Origin: Thermincola carboxydiphila
GTDB lineage: Bacteria > Bacillota > Thermincolia > Thermincolales > UBA2595
Assembly (NCBI GenBank): GCA_016841725.1
Contig: JAENYP010000007.1
Span: 120,577-184,576 of the forward strand
Direction: 5' to 3'
DNA: 64,000 nucleotides
Shown here piece after piece: positions 52,849 to 63,200 of this stretch. Within the stretch, counting starts at the first letter, position 1. Each line of letters begins with the position of its first letter. The translations under genes were made by a program, and so were the position numbers. The notes beneath the pieces were generated by a model, which saw nothing but the letters and a program-made list of their open reading frames with translations, was not told where the DNA came from and searched no databases.

Positions 52849-52971
52849 TTAGGCCAGGCGCAGGCAATCATTCCAAACCTGTGCTGATCCACGATTGCAG
52901 GCAAAAAGACGGTCGAGATATTTTTGGGATGTGTGGAACTTTATTTTTAAGGCTCTGATGATACTGAACAC
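52849..52971 (-). pseudogene. N-terminal fragment of TnpB (IS605 OrfB)
   Basis: GTG 52971 opens a short frame, IRALKIKFHTSQKYLDRLFA, then CNRGSAQVWNDCLRLA and stop. This is the usual start of TnpB/OrfB proteins (K..L.PT..Q...L...F..C...WN.CL). The frame then shifts and joins directly to the shared right end at 52773, ending SHLSGEAP-stop. The catalytic middle is missing, so this is a deleted, non-autonomous element. Confidence 0.65.
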
Positions 52972-53137
52972 CCCCTCCTTAGTTGAGTTTTAACCTTATT
53001 TTACCACAAACAAGAGTTGAGGAGAACTGGCGTTCGGAAAATATTTAGAGACCGGCGATTCATCTGACCATCTAAAGAGGTGGAGTATTCTCGCCGCCAG
53101 GGCTAAATTTTCGTGTTTGCTATTTTTCGTGTTTTTC

Positions 53138-53167
53138 TTGTAGAATCCGTCTGTGACAGTGTATAAT
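53138..53167 (+). promoter_or_regulatory. Candidate promoter of the RiPP operon
   Basis: TTGTAG (53138-53143), an 18-base spacer and TATAAT (53162-53167) lie 58 bases before the precursor start. Region 52980-53130 shows nothing else of note. Confidence 0.5.
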
Positions 53168-53224
53168 TACGGTATTAAACCCATTTTATGGTCCCCGGAG
53201 TCTAGTTTGAAAAGAGGTGAATTT

Positions 53225-53503
53225 ATGGACCAACCTGATAACAAACAAATGGAAGATGTAAAAAAACTTGCCGGCAAGATTGCCACAGCATATGTTGAAG
53301 GCCTAAAAGAAATCGGTGGTGATATTACAAAAAGCTGGGTGTGTGGAGCTGTTTGCGGCGGAGGGTGCAGCGCCGGATGTGGGGGTGGATGTGTCGGCGG
53401 GTGTGCCATGGATGGGCCTATCCCGGTAGGTGACGTATATGCTGCCGGCGGTGCCGGAGGAGCTTCAGGAGGAGTCGCAACCGGGGTCGCAGAAGGTTAC
53501 TAA
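53225..53503 (+). CDS. Cysteine/glycine-rich RiPP precursor peptide with six CX3-spaced cysteines
   Basis: The 92-residue peptide starts at ATG 53225 behind AAGAGGTG. The leader (residues 1-38) is helical and charged (NKQMEDVKKLAGKIATAYVE). The core holds six cysteines, each separated by exactly three residues (C-GAV-C-GGG-C-SAG-C-GGG-C-VGG-C), followed by a Gly/Ala-rich tail PIPVGDVYAAGGAGGASGG. Two radical SAM enzymes follow. The layout is that of a ribosomally made, post-translationally modified peptide whose cysteines would receive thioether links. The product class and activity are unknown; no transporter or protease is adjacent. Confidence 0.82.
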   Translation: MDQPDNKQMEDVKKLAGKIATAYVEGLKEIGGDITKSWVCGAVCGGGCSAGCGGGCVGGCAMDGPIPVGDVYAAGGAGGASGGVATGVAEGY

Positions 53504-53580
53504 ATTCAAAACCCGGCTGCTAAATTTGCAGAGAACTGCGTGATAAGCGCTAATTAATATGAATCAGAGGAAGATGCCAT

Positions 53581-55086
53581 TTGAAAAAAACACTTCGGGG
53601 ACTTCATTTTAAAACTTTAAGTGGTATGGATTACTACTATGATGACTGTTCGGGGATGGTTTTTCCGTGCCCCGGCGGCCTGAAAAATACTCTTCTAAAC
53701 ATGGACTCCAACAACCTGGAGCGTTTAGAAACAACTCCACCTGAACAACTGGAGTATTGGGAACGTTTTATTCAAGAGCGGCGCCATATGTATGGAGCCT
53801 TTTGGGCTCCGGAGTCATTCCCCCCAATACCTGCCAAACCCGATCCGGCTATGTTGGCCCAGACCACGGCTCAGAATGGATTTCGCCAACTCATATTGAC
53901 GGTTACGGGCAGCTGTAACCTGCAGTGCCGCTACTGCATCAATTCAACAGTTTATCCCTATTCGGAAACACTCCCTTCTGAAGCCATGTCACTGGAGGTT
54001 GCCAAAACGGCTGTTGATTATTACCTGGAAAACCTGACCCGGATTCGCCTTGCCGATCCCTGCAGAACCGGAGTTATAACCTTTTACGGCGGGGAACCAC
54101 TGCTGCGTTTCCCCCTAATAGAAGAAGTAGTCCGATATGTCCGTGAAAAAAAAGTGGCCAACGTTCTGTACACCATTAGTACTAATGGCCTTTTATTGGA
54201 TGACCATGTCTCAGATTTCCTGGCTGCCAATAAATTTGCCGTCTGGGTGAGCCTCGACGGTCCCGGGCAGCAGCATGACCGCAATCGTATCACTCCTGGA
54301 GGCAGGGGAAGTTTCTCCGAGGTATACGCCAATATTCAACGTTTTTGGAACAGGCACCCTGACTATCCCCTTCTGGGTTTCCTGGTAACCTATGACTGGC
54401 GCAGCGATATTGGTGAACTATGGCAGTTTTTCAAAAGTCATCAGGAGTTCAAAAGGTCTTTGTTTATGTTTAACCCTGTCGGGTCACATTTCACCGATTA
54501 TTATAAACAGTTTTCCCAACAGGAAAGACTCGGTTTTTTTGAAAGTGTGGCCGCAATCAGGGAAAAGCTAACTGACCCTTTAAGAGAAAACGATAATGAC
54601 CCCCTGATAAATTTTTTCATTTTATCGCCCTACCGCTTACATTTAATGCGAAAAATCTTAGGTCTGCCCGGCAGGCCTGAAGTCCCGGCGACCGGAACCT
54701 GCCTGCCCGGAGAAAAAATTTGTGTCCTCCCGGACGGAAGGCTGCAGCCCTGTGAAAGGGTGCCCGGCCTGGCCAATATCGGCACAGTGGAAACCGGACT
54801 TAACTTTGAAGTTATTGCCGACTTGGTTCATACGTATAATCGGGAGATTGCCGCCCGGTGTCGTGGATGCCAGATTATGCAGCTATGCAGAACCTGTTTC
54901 TCACACTTCTGGTCTGGAAAAGACTTCCGTAAACCTACCCCCTCCTTTTGTACAAACCAGGTCCAATGGACCCGGGAAATATTGACAGAGATTTACAGTC
55001 TCCTGGAAAAAGCCCCTGAGTACTATGAAGAAGTAATGAAAATATACCAGCGGCGGTACAGCCAAATGTTGTCCCTTAATTTTTGA
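53581..55086 (+). CDS. Radical SAM/SPASM peptide maturase
   Basis: This 501-residue enzyme has the radical SAM motif CNLQCRYC (near residue 115), the GGEPL motif (FYGGEPLLRFPL) and a C-terminal SPASM domain with extra cluster cysteines (CVLPDGRLQPCERVPG, CRGCQIMQLCRTC, SFC). SPASM enzymes form thioether or C-C links in peptides. The extended N-terminal ~100 residues may bind the precursor. TTG start behind GAGGAAG, 77 bases after the cysteine-rich precursor, so it is very probably its maturase. Confidence 0.88.
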   Translation: MKKTLRGLHFKTLSGMDYYYDDCSGMVFPCPGGLKNTLLNMDSNNLERLETTPPEQLEYWERFIQERRHMYGAFWAPESFPPIPAKPDPAMLAQTTAQNGFRQLILTVTGSCNLQCRYCINSTVYPYSETLPSEAMSLEVAKTAVDYYLENLTRIRLADPCRTGVITFYGGEPLLRFPLIEEVVRYVREKKVANVLYTISTNGLLLDDHVSDFLAANKFAVWVSLDGPGQQHDRNRITPGGRGSFSEVYANIQRFWNRHPDYPLLGFLVTYDWRSDIGELWQFFKSHQEFKRSLFMFNPVGSHFTDYYKQFSQQERLGFFESVAAIREKLTDPLRENDNDPLINFFILSPYRLHLMRKILGLPGRPEVPATGTCLPGEKICVLPDGRLQPCERVPGLANIGTVETGLNFEVIADLVHTYNREIAARCRGCQIMQLCRTCFSHFWSGKDFRKPTPSFCTNQVQWTREILTEIYSLLEKAPEYYEEVMKIYQRRYSQMLSLNF

Positions 55087-55110
55087 TACATCCTGTGGGA
55101 GGGTATTAAT

Positions 55111-56394
55111 TTGACCAACAGAAAAAGACATTTTCGCCTGTTTCCTGAGGCTGTTTATGTCCCGGGACCCGTGGGTGGCGCCTTATATTTGCTTCTGCAG
55201 CAAAAAGTGTTTGCCCTTGATACTGTGCGCAGCCAGATACTTGCCGATACGGAACATAACTGCTCACTGGAGGAGGCCGCAGACCGTACAGGACTTTCTT
55301 TAGTGGAAACGGAAATTTTTTTTGATGCCTTAAATAAACTGGGGGCAGGCTGTTTTCTGGACCGGCCCTGTTTTGTGGAAAAAATCCGGCCCTTTAATCC
55401 CGTTGAAGATATTACCTTTTTCCGTCCAGCGCCAAGAATCGATATCCTGCATATTACCCTGACGGGACAATGCAGCCGGAACTGCAGCTTTTGTGTGCCC
55501 GGCCAATTGACTCCCCGGCTGCAGCCCTGTCTCGGATGCCACCGGGAATTGGCAGGCCGGGAACAGACACTGCCGCTCTCCGCCATTAAAAAGGCCCTGG
55601 AAGAAACAGCTCTGTTAGGCTGCCATTCCGTGGTCTTCCATGCCGGTGACCCTCATCTTACAGAGGAATTGCTTCCGGAATCGATACTTGCTGCTCAAAA
55701 GCTGAACTATTCCATGTTTGATCTCATCACCGGCACCCCGTTGGCAAAGGAATTTACCAAACGGTTGATAAAAATTAAAACCACTCCTGTCTTCCAGGTT
55801 TTCTCTGACCAGGAAGCGGTTCATGACCGGATCAGCGGCAAAAAAGGCAGTTGGGCACAACTGCTGCAAAATATTTCTTTCCTGAAGGAAAATAACTACC
55901 CCTTCAAACTGGTTTACCTGTTTACCGGGGAAGACCCTGACCCCTATGAAGTACTCAGCAACCTGAATAAACTCGGCGCTGGGTCCGTTTACAGTGACAG
56001 ACTTATTAAAAGTTCACCCCCGGTCAGGGACTTTATTTATGGCGAAAATTATCTGATCCCACCCGATATAGGCAGGTATATTGCCAAACAAAAAAACCAT
56101 ACCTGCCTGCATGGCAAACTGGCCCTGAACTGTGATGGCAGATATTATCCCTGTCCGGCACTTTTGGACCATGAACTGGGTCATGTCCGGGAAACCACCG
56201 TTCAGGAGATATTTGCAGAGAAAAAAATTCAGCCACACTGGCTGAGACAAAGCAGCCAGGAGCAAGAGCCTTGTTCAAGATGTGAGTTTCGCTTTGCCTG
56301 CCACCGGTGTGAAGCGGTGCTGCCACAGTATCAGGATAAAGCTTTGATTTGTGGGAATAATGTGGAGGTTATAGCTAGGGGAGATGTGAGATAA
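55111..56394 (+). CDS. Second radical SAM/SPASM protein with PqqD-like N-terminal domain
   Basis: This 427-residue protein starts with ~80 residues resembling a PqqD-type RiPP recognition element (VPGPVGGALYLLLQQKVFAL, RTGLSLVETEIFFDALNKLG). The radical SAM motif is CSRNCSFC, followed by an unusual extra cysteine group, PCLGCHRE; the C-terminal SPASM cysteines are DGRYYPCPALL and CSRCEFRFACHRC. It follows the first maturase by 24 bases. A likely division of labour is precursor binding plus a second modification. Confidence 0.85.
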   Translation: MTNRKRHFRLFPEAVYVPGPVGGALYLLLQQKVFALDTVRSQILADTEHNCSLEEAADRTGLSLVETEIFFDALNKLGAGCFLDRPCFVEKIRPFNPVEDITFFRPAPRIDILHITLTGQCSRNCSFCVPGQLTPRLQPCLGCHRELAGREQTLPLSAIKKALEETALLGCHSVVFHAGDPHLTEELLPESILAAQKLNYSMFDLITGTPLAKEFTKRLIKIKTTPVFQVFSDQEAVHDRISGKKGSWAQLLQNISFLKENNYPFKLVYLFTGEDPDPYEVLSNLNKLGAGSVYSDRLIKSSPPVRDFIYGENYLIPPDIGRYIAKQKNHTCLHGKLALNCDGRYYPCPALLDHELGHVRETTVQEIFAEKKIQPHWLRQSSQEQEPCSRCEFRFACHRCEAVLPQYQDKALICGNNVEVIARGDVR

Positions 56395-56494
56395 GCCAAC
56401 AGTGAGGTTGGTAAGAGAGATTACTACAGAGATGACTACAGATATAACCGCAACAACAAAAAGCATCCAAGAGTGTTAATAATATCAAGCTCAT

Positions 56495-58969
56495 GTGTAA
56501 GTTTATCAATATCCAGCAGAGAACCAAAACCCTTCCTCCGGTTTATGTAGTCGGCCACGGGTGTAAGTTTATCAATATCCAGCAGAGAACCAAAACCTGG
56601 CGGGGAATGGCCAGGTTTCACTTGTTGTGTAAGTTTATCAATATCCATCAGAGAACCAAAACCATATGCTTCTGTGGATGATTTTTGGACGGGTGTAAGT
56701 TTATCAATATCCATCAGAGAACCAAAACTGAAGTATAAGGACAGTGACAAAACCATAAGTGTAAGTTTATCAATATCCATCAGAGAACCAAAACCTGCAA
56801 GGCGGCGATTCCCTATAACAACGAGTGTAAGTTTATCAATATCCATCAGAGAACCAAAACCCTTCCTCCGGTTTATGTAGTCGGCCACGGGTGTAAGTTT
56901 ATCAATATCCAGCAGAGAACCAAAACGTAAAAACTACGCAGGTGAAGCAATTGCGGGTGTAAGTTTATCAATATCCATCAGAGAACCAAAACAAGCCGAG
57001 GTGGACAATGAGAAAAAAATAGTGTAAGTTTATCAATATCCATCAGAGAACCAAAACCATATGCTTCTGTGGATGATTTTTGGACGGGTGTAAGTTTATC
57101 AATATCCATCAGAGAACCAAAACTTATGGCTCTTCGGCCCGACCATACATTTTGTGTAAGTTTATCAATATCCATCAGAGAACCAAAACAAGAATGGAGC
57201 AATACTGGTAAATTCCTCCGTGTAAGTTTATCAATATCCATCAGAGAACCAAAACAGTTCATCCTGTGTCCATCCTTTTTCTTTCGTGTAAGTTTATCAA
57301 TATCCATCAGAGAACCAAAACCTTTGAAGTATGACATTGATGTTCGCTTGAGTGTAAGTTTATCAATATCCATCAGAGAACCAAAACCTGATCTTCTTGA
57401 CCTGCTGAAATTCTTTCGTGTAAGTTTATCAATATCCATCAGAGAACCAAAACATGCCGCATAACCGATAGGTGACAGGCCGAGTGTAAGTTTATCAATA
57501 TCCATCAGAGAACCAAAACAGGTGTAAGTCATGCCTGAATTGTTTTCAGGTGTAAGTTTATCAATATCCATCAGAGAACCAAAACTTGGATTCCTCCCTT
57601 TAGTAGTTTGGGAGAGTGTAAGTTTATCAATATCCATCAGAGAACCAAAACTGAGCACCTTAAAGGCTTCATCCTGATTAGGTGTAAGTTTATCAATATC
57701 CATCAGAGAACCAAAACTGGTCACGGAGGACATCACGAACCGTGGGAGTGTAAGTTTATCAATATCCATCAGAGAACCAAAACTGTCTTTTGAGAAATAG
57801 CATAAAGGGACTGTGTAAGTTTATCAATATCCATCAGAGAACCAAAACAAAAATATGGTGGTGGAGGACATAAAGGTGGTGTAAGTTTATCAATATCCAT
57901 CAGAGAACCAAAACTATGAGCATAAAGACTTGCCGTTACTCCTTGTGTAAGTTTATCAATATCCATCAGAGAACCAAAACATTTGGTTTAATGGTTTCCA
58001 TAGGAAATTTGTGTAAGTTTATCAATATCCATCAGAGAACCAAAACTATGGATGCAGAACAAATATATGCAAATTAGTGTAAGTTTATCAATATCCATCA
58101 GAGAACCAAAACGGACGGAGAACAGCAATGCAGAATATGGCTGTGTAAGTTTATCAATATCCATCAGAGAACCAAAACTTAAGGTTGAGGACAATAACGG
58201 GCAGACCAGTGTAAGTTTATCAATATCCATCAGAGAACCAAAACTCCTTGCCCTCGGGAACATCACAATCCTATGTGTAAGTTTATCAATATCCATCAGA
58301 GAACCAAAACATCCAGGATTGCCAATACGGTGGATCCGCGTGTGTAAGTTTATCAATATCCATCAGAGAACCAAAACTACTGTGACTGACCTTGTACCCT
58401 TTACTTCGTGTAAGTTTATCAATATCCATCAGAGAACCAAAACATCAATACTCCTCCTTTCCGGCGTAATAGGGTGTAAGTTTATCAATATCCATCAGAG
58501 AACCAAAACGAGGGAACGTTGTATCCAAAAATGGTTTCCGTGTAAGTTTATCAATATCCATCAGAGAACCAAAACTCCCAGCAAACGGAGGAACATATGA
58601 TAAAGGTGTAAGTTTATCAATATCCATCAGAGAACCAAAACTAGGTGATGTGGAAGCTCTCTTAGGGGCAGGTGTAAGTTTATCAATATCCATCAGAGAA
58701 CCAAAACACGCTGGCGGTAATGGAGCGGCATCTTATGGTGTAAGTTTATCAATATCCATCAGAGAACCAAAACGTATATACAACAACATACGAGGCATAG
58801 GGGTGTAAGTTTATCAATATCCATCAGAGAACCAAAACAATTCGTATAAACATAAACTGGATTATCAGTGTAAGTTTATCAATATCCATCAGAGAACCAA
58901 AACTAAAGGTGAAGGTGGGACAGTTTACACTTTGTGTAAGTTTATCAATATCCATCAGAGAACCAAAAC
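56495..58969 (-). CRISPR. Type II-C CRISPR array, 38 repeats and 37 spacers
   Basis: The 36-base direct repeat begins GTGTAAGTTTATCAATATCC on the plus strand and ends GAGAACCAAAAC; spacers are 29-31 bases. By the usual type II convention the crRNA repeat starts GTTTTGGTTC, so transcription runs on the minus strand, the same as cas9-cas1-cas2, with the leader side at 58970. Repeats 1, 2 and 7 (56495, 56561, 56891) have CCAGCAG instead of CCATCAG. Spacer 56531-56560 is duplicated at 56861-56890, and spacer 56663-56692 at 57058-57087. Only 26 bases separate the last repeat from cas2, so the leader is extremely short. Confidence 0.97.
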
Positions 58970-58995
58970 CTTAAATTCATTTTATCATAAGTAAA

Positions 58996-59319
58996 CTATA
59001 ATTCAAGGATTTCCCGTGGTTTTAATAAATCCTCGGTAGCAGTAATCTTACCCACCAGCACAAGCATGGAAGCATATTGTCGTTCAGTCACCGTCATAGC
59101 TCTGACCGAACCTTTAGAAGGTAGATTCATTTTAAGACGCTGCACATGTTTTGATGCGTCATCATGGTTCCTGGTAATTCTACAATAAATGGAATATTGC
59201 AGCATGTCGTATCCGTCATTAATTAGGAATTTCCTGAACCTGGTATATTCTTTTTTTGCCCTACTGCTGGTTACCGGAAGATCGAACATGACCAAAATAC
59301 GCATATACCTGTTATTCAT
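58996..59319 (-). CDS. cas2: CRISPR-associated endonuclease Cas2
   Basis: The protein (~107 residues) begins MNNRYMRILVMFDLPV, with the Cas2 first-strand aspartate, then the KEYTRFRKFLINDGYDMLQY and YCRITRNHDDASKHVQRL segments and the C-terminal VRAMTVTERQYASMLV typical of type II Cas2. With Cas1 it forms the spacer integrase. ATG 59319 (overlapping the cas1 end by eight bases) or ATG 59304 is the start. The frame looks intact. Confidence 0.92.
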   Translation of the reverse strand: MNNRYMRILVMFDLPVTSSRAKKEYTRFRKFLINDGYDMLQYSIYCRITRNHDDASKHVQRLKMNLPSKGSVRAMTVTERQYASMLVLVGKITATEDLLKPREILEL

Positions 59320-60232
59320 CCCCTTTATCCCCCATTTGAGCATCAGTGTCTATGACAAGCGGTATCTTGATGAGTTTGGGATTCTGGCGCTCAATTGCAG
59401 TGGTAAGACTGCTGACATACCTGTCAATAGCATTTCTTAGGCTCATCCGCTTGTTATCTTGCCGAACTGGCTGGTTAATTAAATTAACCAGTTCCCTTCG
59501 GTTGTCCTGGCTTAGGGTATTTGTCAAATCCTCAGAATTCTGATCCACCCAAAAATCCACCATAGGACGAAGGGGCTCCATCATGTCATCGGCTAAATTA
59601 AAAGGGTTGTTTTCATTGATGTGGTGCAGACCTATCACACAATTGTAACCGTAAGCTGTCAGTGTTTTGCCCACGGCAGACCGGATAATGGCATATCCAT
59701 AATTGAGGGCGGCATTAATAGCGTCATCGGCGCGGCGGATAAAAGCACTTCCATAAATGGCTCGGAAGTACCATTTAGCAGCAACTCCTTCCCGATTGCC
59801 CTGGTCGCCGGGAATGACTTCTTCGGCAAAACGGAGCATTCTGCCCGACTTTTCCCGTGGTATCCTGCGAAGATCCATCACCCTGGCCTGATTCCTGATT
59901 TTCCCCTGAATAATCATCTGCCAAATCTCAGCTTTAAATTCGTCGCTCATGTCAAGCTACTTTTTTATCACGTTCAAGGGACGGTAATGTGTATTTAGGG
60001 GATAAATCACCGACTGGGGCAAATGCTTTTCATTACAGACCAGGATATGGGTGCCTGCCTGGGTAATAGCCGTAACAGCAGCAGAACTGATGGTGCTCTG
60101 GCTATTGTCAAGAACTATGGAATAGATATCTTCAATCGGCACCTTGTTCATTCCCTCTGCCGTCTCAACTACCAGCCAGTTTTGTTCTATTCGGATTCGT
60201 TCTCCCTGAGTAACGATAAGGGTACGGAACAT
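59312..60232 (-). pseudogene. cas1: CRISPR integrase Cas1, interrupted by an in-frame amber codon
   Basis: The reading frame runs from ATG 60232 to TAA 59312 (306 codons, normal for type II Cas1) but has a TAG at 59957-59959 (codon 92). Both sides stay in the same frame: N-terminal RTLIVTQGERIRIEQNWLVV, then after the stop LDMSDEFKAEIWQMIIQGKI and the catalytic regions NREGVAAKWYFRAIYG and GLHHINENNPFNLADDMMEP. The relatives' likely residue here is Gln (CAG to TAG), one base change. The C-terminal part could restart at ATG 59950 but without a good ribosome site and without the dimerisation domain. Its start overlaps cas9 by 46 bases. Confidence 0.85.
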
Positions 60233-63200
60233 TTAACCTCCCCTCCCCTCCGGCCAAGAATATCAACATGATATTTTTTGACCTTATCGCTGCTGGCTAT
60301 AGTAAAGCATTTTCTGGGTTGCTTTGGCTGATTGCCTCTTGCATAATAAAATGCATTGCTGTTAATATTGAAAACAGCCTTATAATAGCCTTGAAACTTG
60401 GTTTCTCCCTTTTTATTGATGATTTCAATAAATTCATTGGGAAACAGATACATGACATGCTGGCCGTAATCCGCCGGAAGGCTTGAGGGCTTTATAAGCA
60501 GTTTCTTATCCTTTTTGACAGCGTCAACATACTTGATGCCCCAGGTGCAGGTCTCGCCATTAGTGTTTTGATAAATCTCCACACAATAGTAGTTTAAGCC
60601 CCCCATGTTCGAATAATTTTGGGCATTTATGTCCTTGCGATAGAAATTGGAGGTGGTTCCTTCCACCAGAGATACCTTGTTAACCCTTTGTCCCCGGTCC
60701 GTCTCAAAAAAAGGCAGGCCACTGTCTTTAAGAAACTTACCTACCGTATATTTTTCATCTTTACCAGCCAAAATCCTGTGTAGGGCAGTCTCCAGAGATT
60801 TATCCCCGGTGCGCAGCTTATCTAAGTGCTTGATGGTGATATCTTCAACTTTTACCCGCCTAATTTTTTTTGTTCGTCCATCAATTTCACACAACTTAAT
60901 TGGGTTAGAGTCGGCAATAGGTCCCCGGAATTTTCGTTCCTCCTTGTAGGATACCAGTGGGATTCGCGGCGGACGCACAAAACTGGCCTTTTGGGCATAG
61001 AAGTTTTTAACCTGAATATGCCATAATTCCTCATCCTGGTCATTGAATCGGATGTCCACCTCATCCCTTAGATTGGGAATATATGAGGGCACCCGCTGGG
61101 TCTTGGTCAGGAGTACCCGGGCATAGTCCTCATTAAACCCGTAATACTTTTTCATTTTTCTGATACAGGCCGCCAGGTATTCCTGGTATTCGGGATGGGA
61201 TACAGATCTGTACCTGCGTTTGATTTGTTGCAGCTTAATATTGTCTGAGGCAATCTCCACATATTCAGGTGTCAGATTGGCAATTATTACTGCATCGACT
61301 GCGTGGTGCAGGTGGGTTTCATCCCGGTTTTTCTCCTCTCCGCCCCAGGTTTTTTCATTCAGCCAAACTCTCCTGAACCGCGAGGTCAGATTTCCTTTAA
61401 TTCCATAAACAGGGGTTGTTTTTCGGCCGGAAAAAATCAAGTTGTCTTTAATGTAAGCGATAATATATTTTGTGATGTATCTGGTGTCATTAATATTTCT
61501 GCTTTTCCAGTCCCGCAGAATTTCCTCAGCTTCTTTATCATATAATTTCTCCAGCTTTAGATACTGGTATTTCCTTTTGGATATTTGATTTTCCTTCCTG
61601 GTGTACATGACGTTTATGGTTGCAAGAAAGGTATCCCTTTTATCCTGGCTCAGGTACATTAAAGGGGTGCGCTGCCTTTTGATCTGGTTCTCGTTAGCCC
61701 AAACCAGCGCTTTGTTATTTAAGCTATTATCCAGAATCAGTGAATAAGGAATGATATGATCAATCTCGAACCTTTTCTGGCGGTCTTCCAAAACATCTTG
61801 CAAATCCCCAAGGGAGTTCCCGGAATAAAGGCATTTACCACCCTGCTCCTCATAGAGTCGGTATTTTTCTATTTGCACCTGCCGCACTTCATCTTCAGGT
61901 ATATTCAAAAGCTCTGCAATATGCGCCCGGATTCTGGCTGTTCTTTTTTCGTTTTTTAGCTGCTTATTTTTGATTTCCAGCCTGTCCGTAAAACTGCGAT
62001 TCAGTTCGCTGGCCACTTCAATATTGATACAGTCCGGTGAACCATAAACCCTGACTAATTCGTTAATTATTTTGCGGGTTTCATTAATGGATCGGAACAC
62101 CACCGGGTTCTTCCTCACTTCATCATCTTCAAGCACTGCCAGCAACATCTTCCGAGTGTCCTTTACATCTTTTTCGTTTTGATGAGCTTTTAATTTTTCC
62201 GCCTGGAAATTACCATAAATCTCACCATTCAGAAACGCCTGAACAGCTTCACACATATACTTGTAGCTGACATTGCTGGTGCCGCTGATTTTTTTCCCAG
62301 CGATAGCTTTAGCCAGCTTTTCTGTGGCAAAATCAAGTTTTGCCAGTTCTTTACGACGGCGAGAGGGAGTATGGTATTTTGAAATAACCTCTCCCAGCTT
62401 ATGGAGCTTTGAAAAATGCTGATAATCCAATTGGGGTTCCGAAATATAGTCCTGCCATTCCAAGCCGGCATCTTCTATACACCTTTTTGCTGTTTTTAGG
62501 TATTTCACCGCTTTTGAAAGGGCCTTGTCATCAGAGTTCTCGCTCTTCAGCAATTGAATACCGTGTTTTTTCAATATTTTCCGCACATCAGTCATAGTTA
62601 GGTTCCCGTTATCCAGCAAAAACTGTACTAATTCTCCCGCTGCATCTTTTGACAGAAGTGAATCTCCAGTTTGTATTTCTTTATAGCGGTATTGTGACAG
62701 GGTGTTGGTGACAGCATACAAATCTGCTATAACTGTGCTTCGGAACCCTCTGTCCATGTCATGATAAAACATGCACTTGCCGATGCACCTGCTGTCCAAA
62801 AATCCGGTGTACCTTCGATATTTTTCATTGGGATTTCCCGGGCCGTCCTCAAAATCCCTTTGAGCAAAAATAATTTGCAGTGCCATATCAATTTGGGCTT
62901 TGTTAAGGCAGGAATAATACTTGGACTGGGTGTACAGGATTTGGCTTATTTCGTCCCGGACATATTCCCGCCTGATCAAATATCTTAATTCATAGGTTTC
63001 ACGGTTCCGAATGGAGGGGAAATTCTCTTTTTCTTTTTTAAATTCTTTCACGATAAATTCTGATACCGTGTCACACCCACTACTCCTGAATAACTGGTCA
63101 AAAGCGGAAAGGGCTTGCTGATTTATAGTCTCTTCCTTATTCTTTTCTTCCCCTTCTCCCTCTCTTATCTGATCGTAGCTGCCAGTAACTTCTTTTTCCG

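Noticed and set aside
53167..53409. Minus-strand frame antisense to the RiPP precursor (proline/histidine-rich)
   Set aside because: It mirrors the GGN/TGY codons of the precursor, has no ribosome site, and the sense frame has a promoter, ribosome site and a maturase downstream.
56436..58693. Long repetitive open frames on both strands of 60-263 residues, with periodic units such as FGSLMDIDKLT or VSLSISIREPK
   Set aside because: The 36-base CRISPR repeat equals 12 codons and has stop-free frames on both strands, so with spacers near 30 bases the array stays open artificially. These are not proteins.
59957..59959. Pyrrolysine as the decoded residue of the cas1 TAG
   Set aside because: No pyl gene, no methylamine methyltransferase and no other TAG-containing gene is visible here; a nonsense mutation is simpler. 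Kept only as an alternative in the findings.
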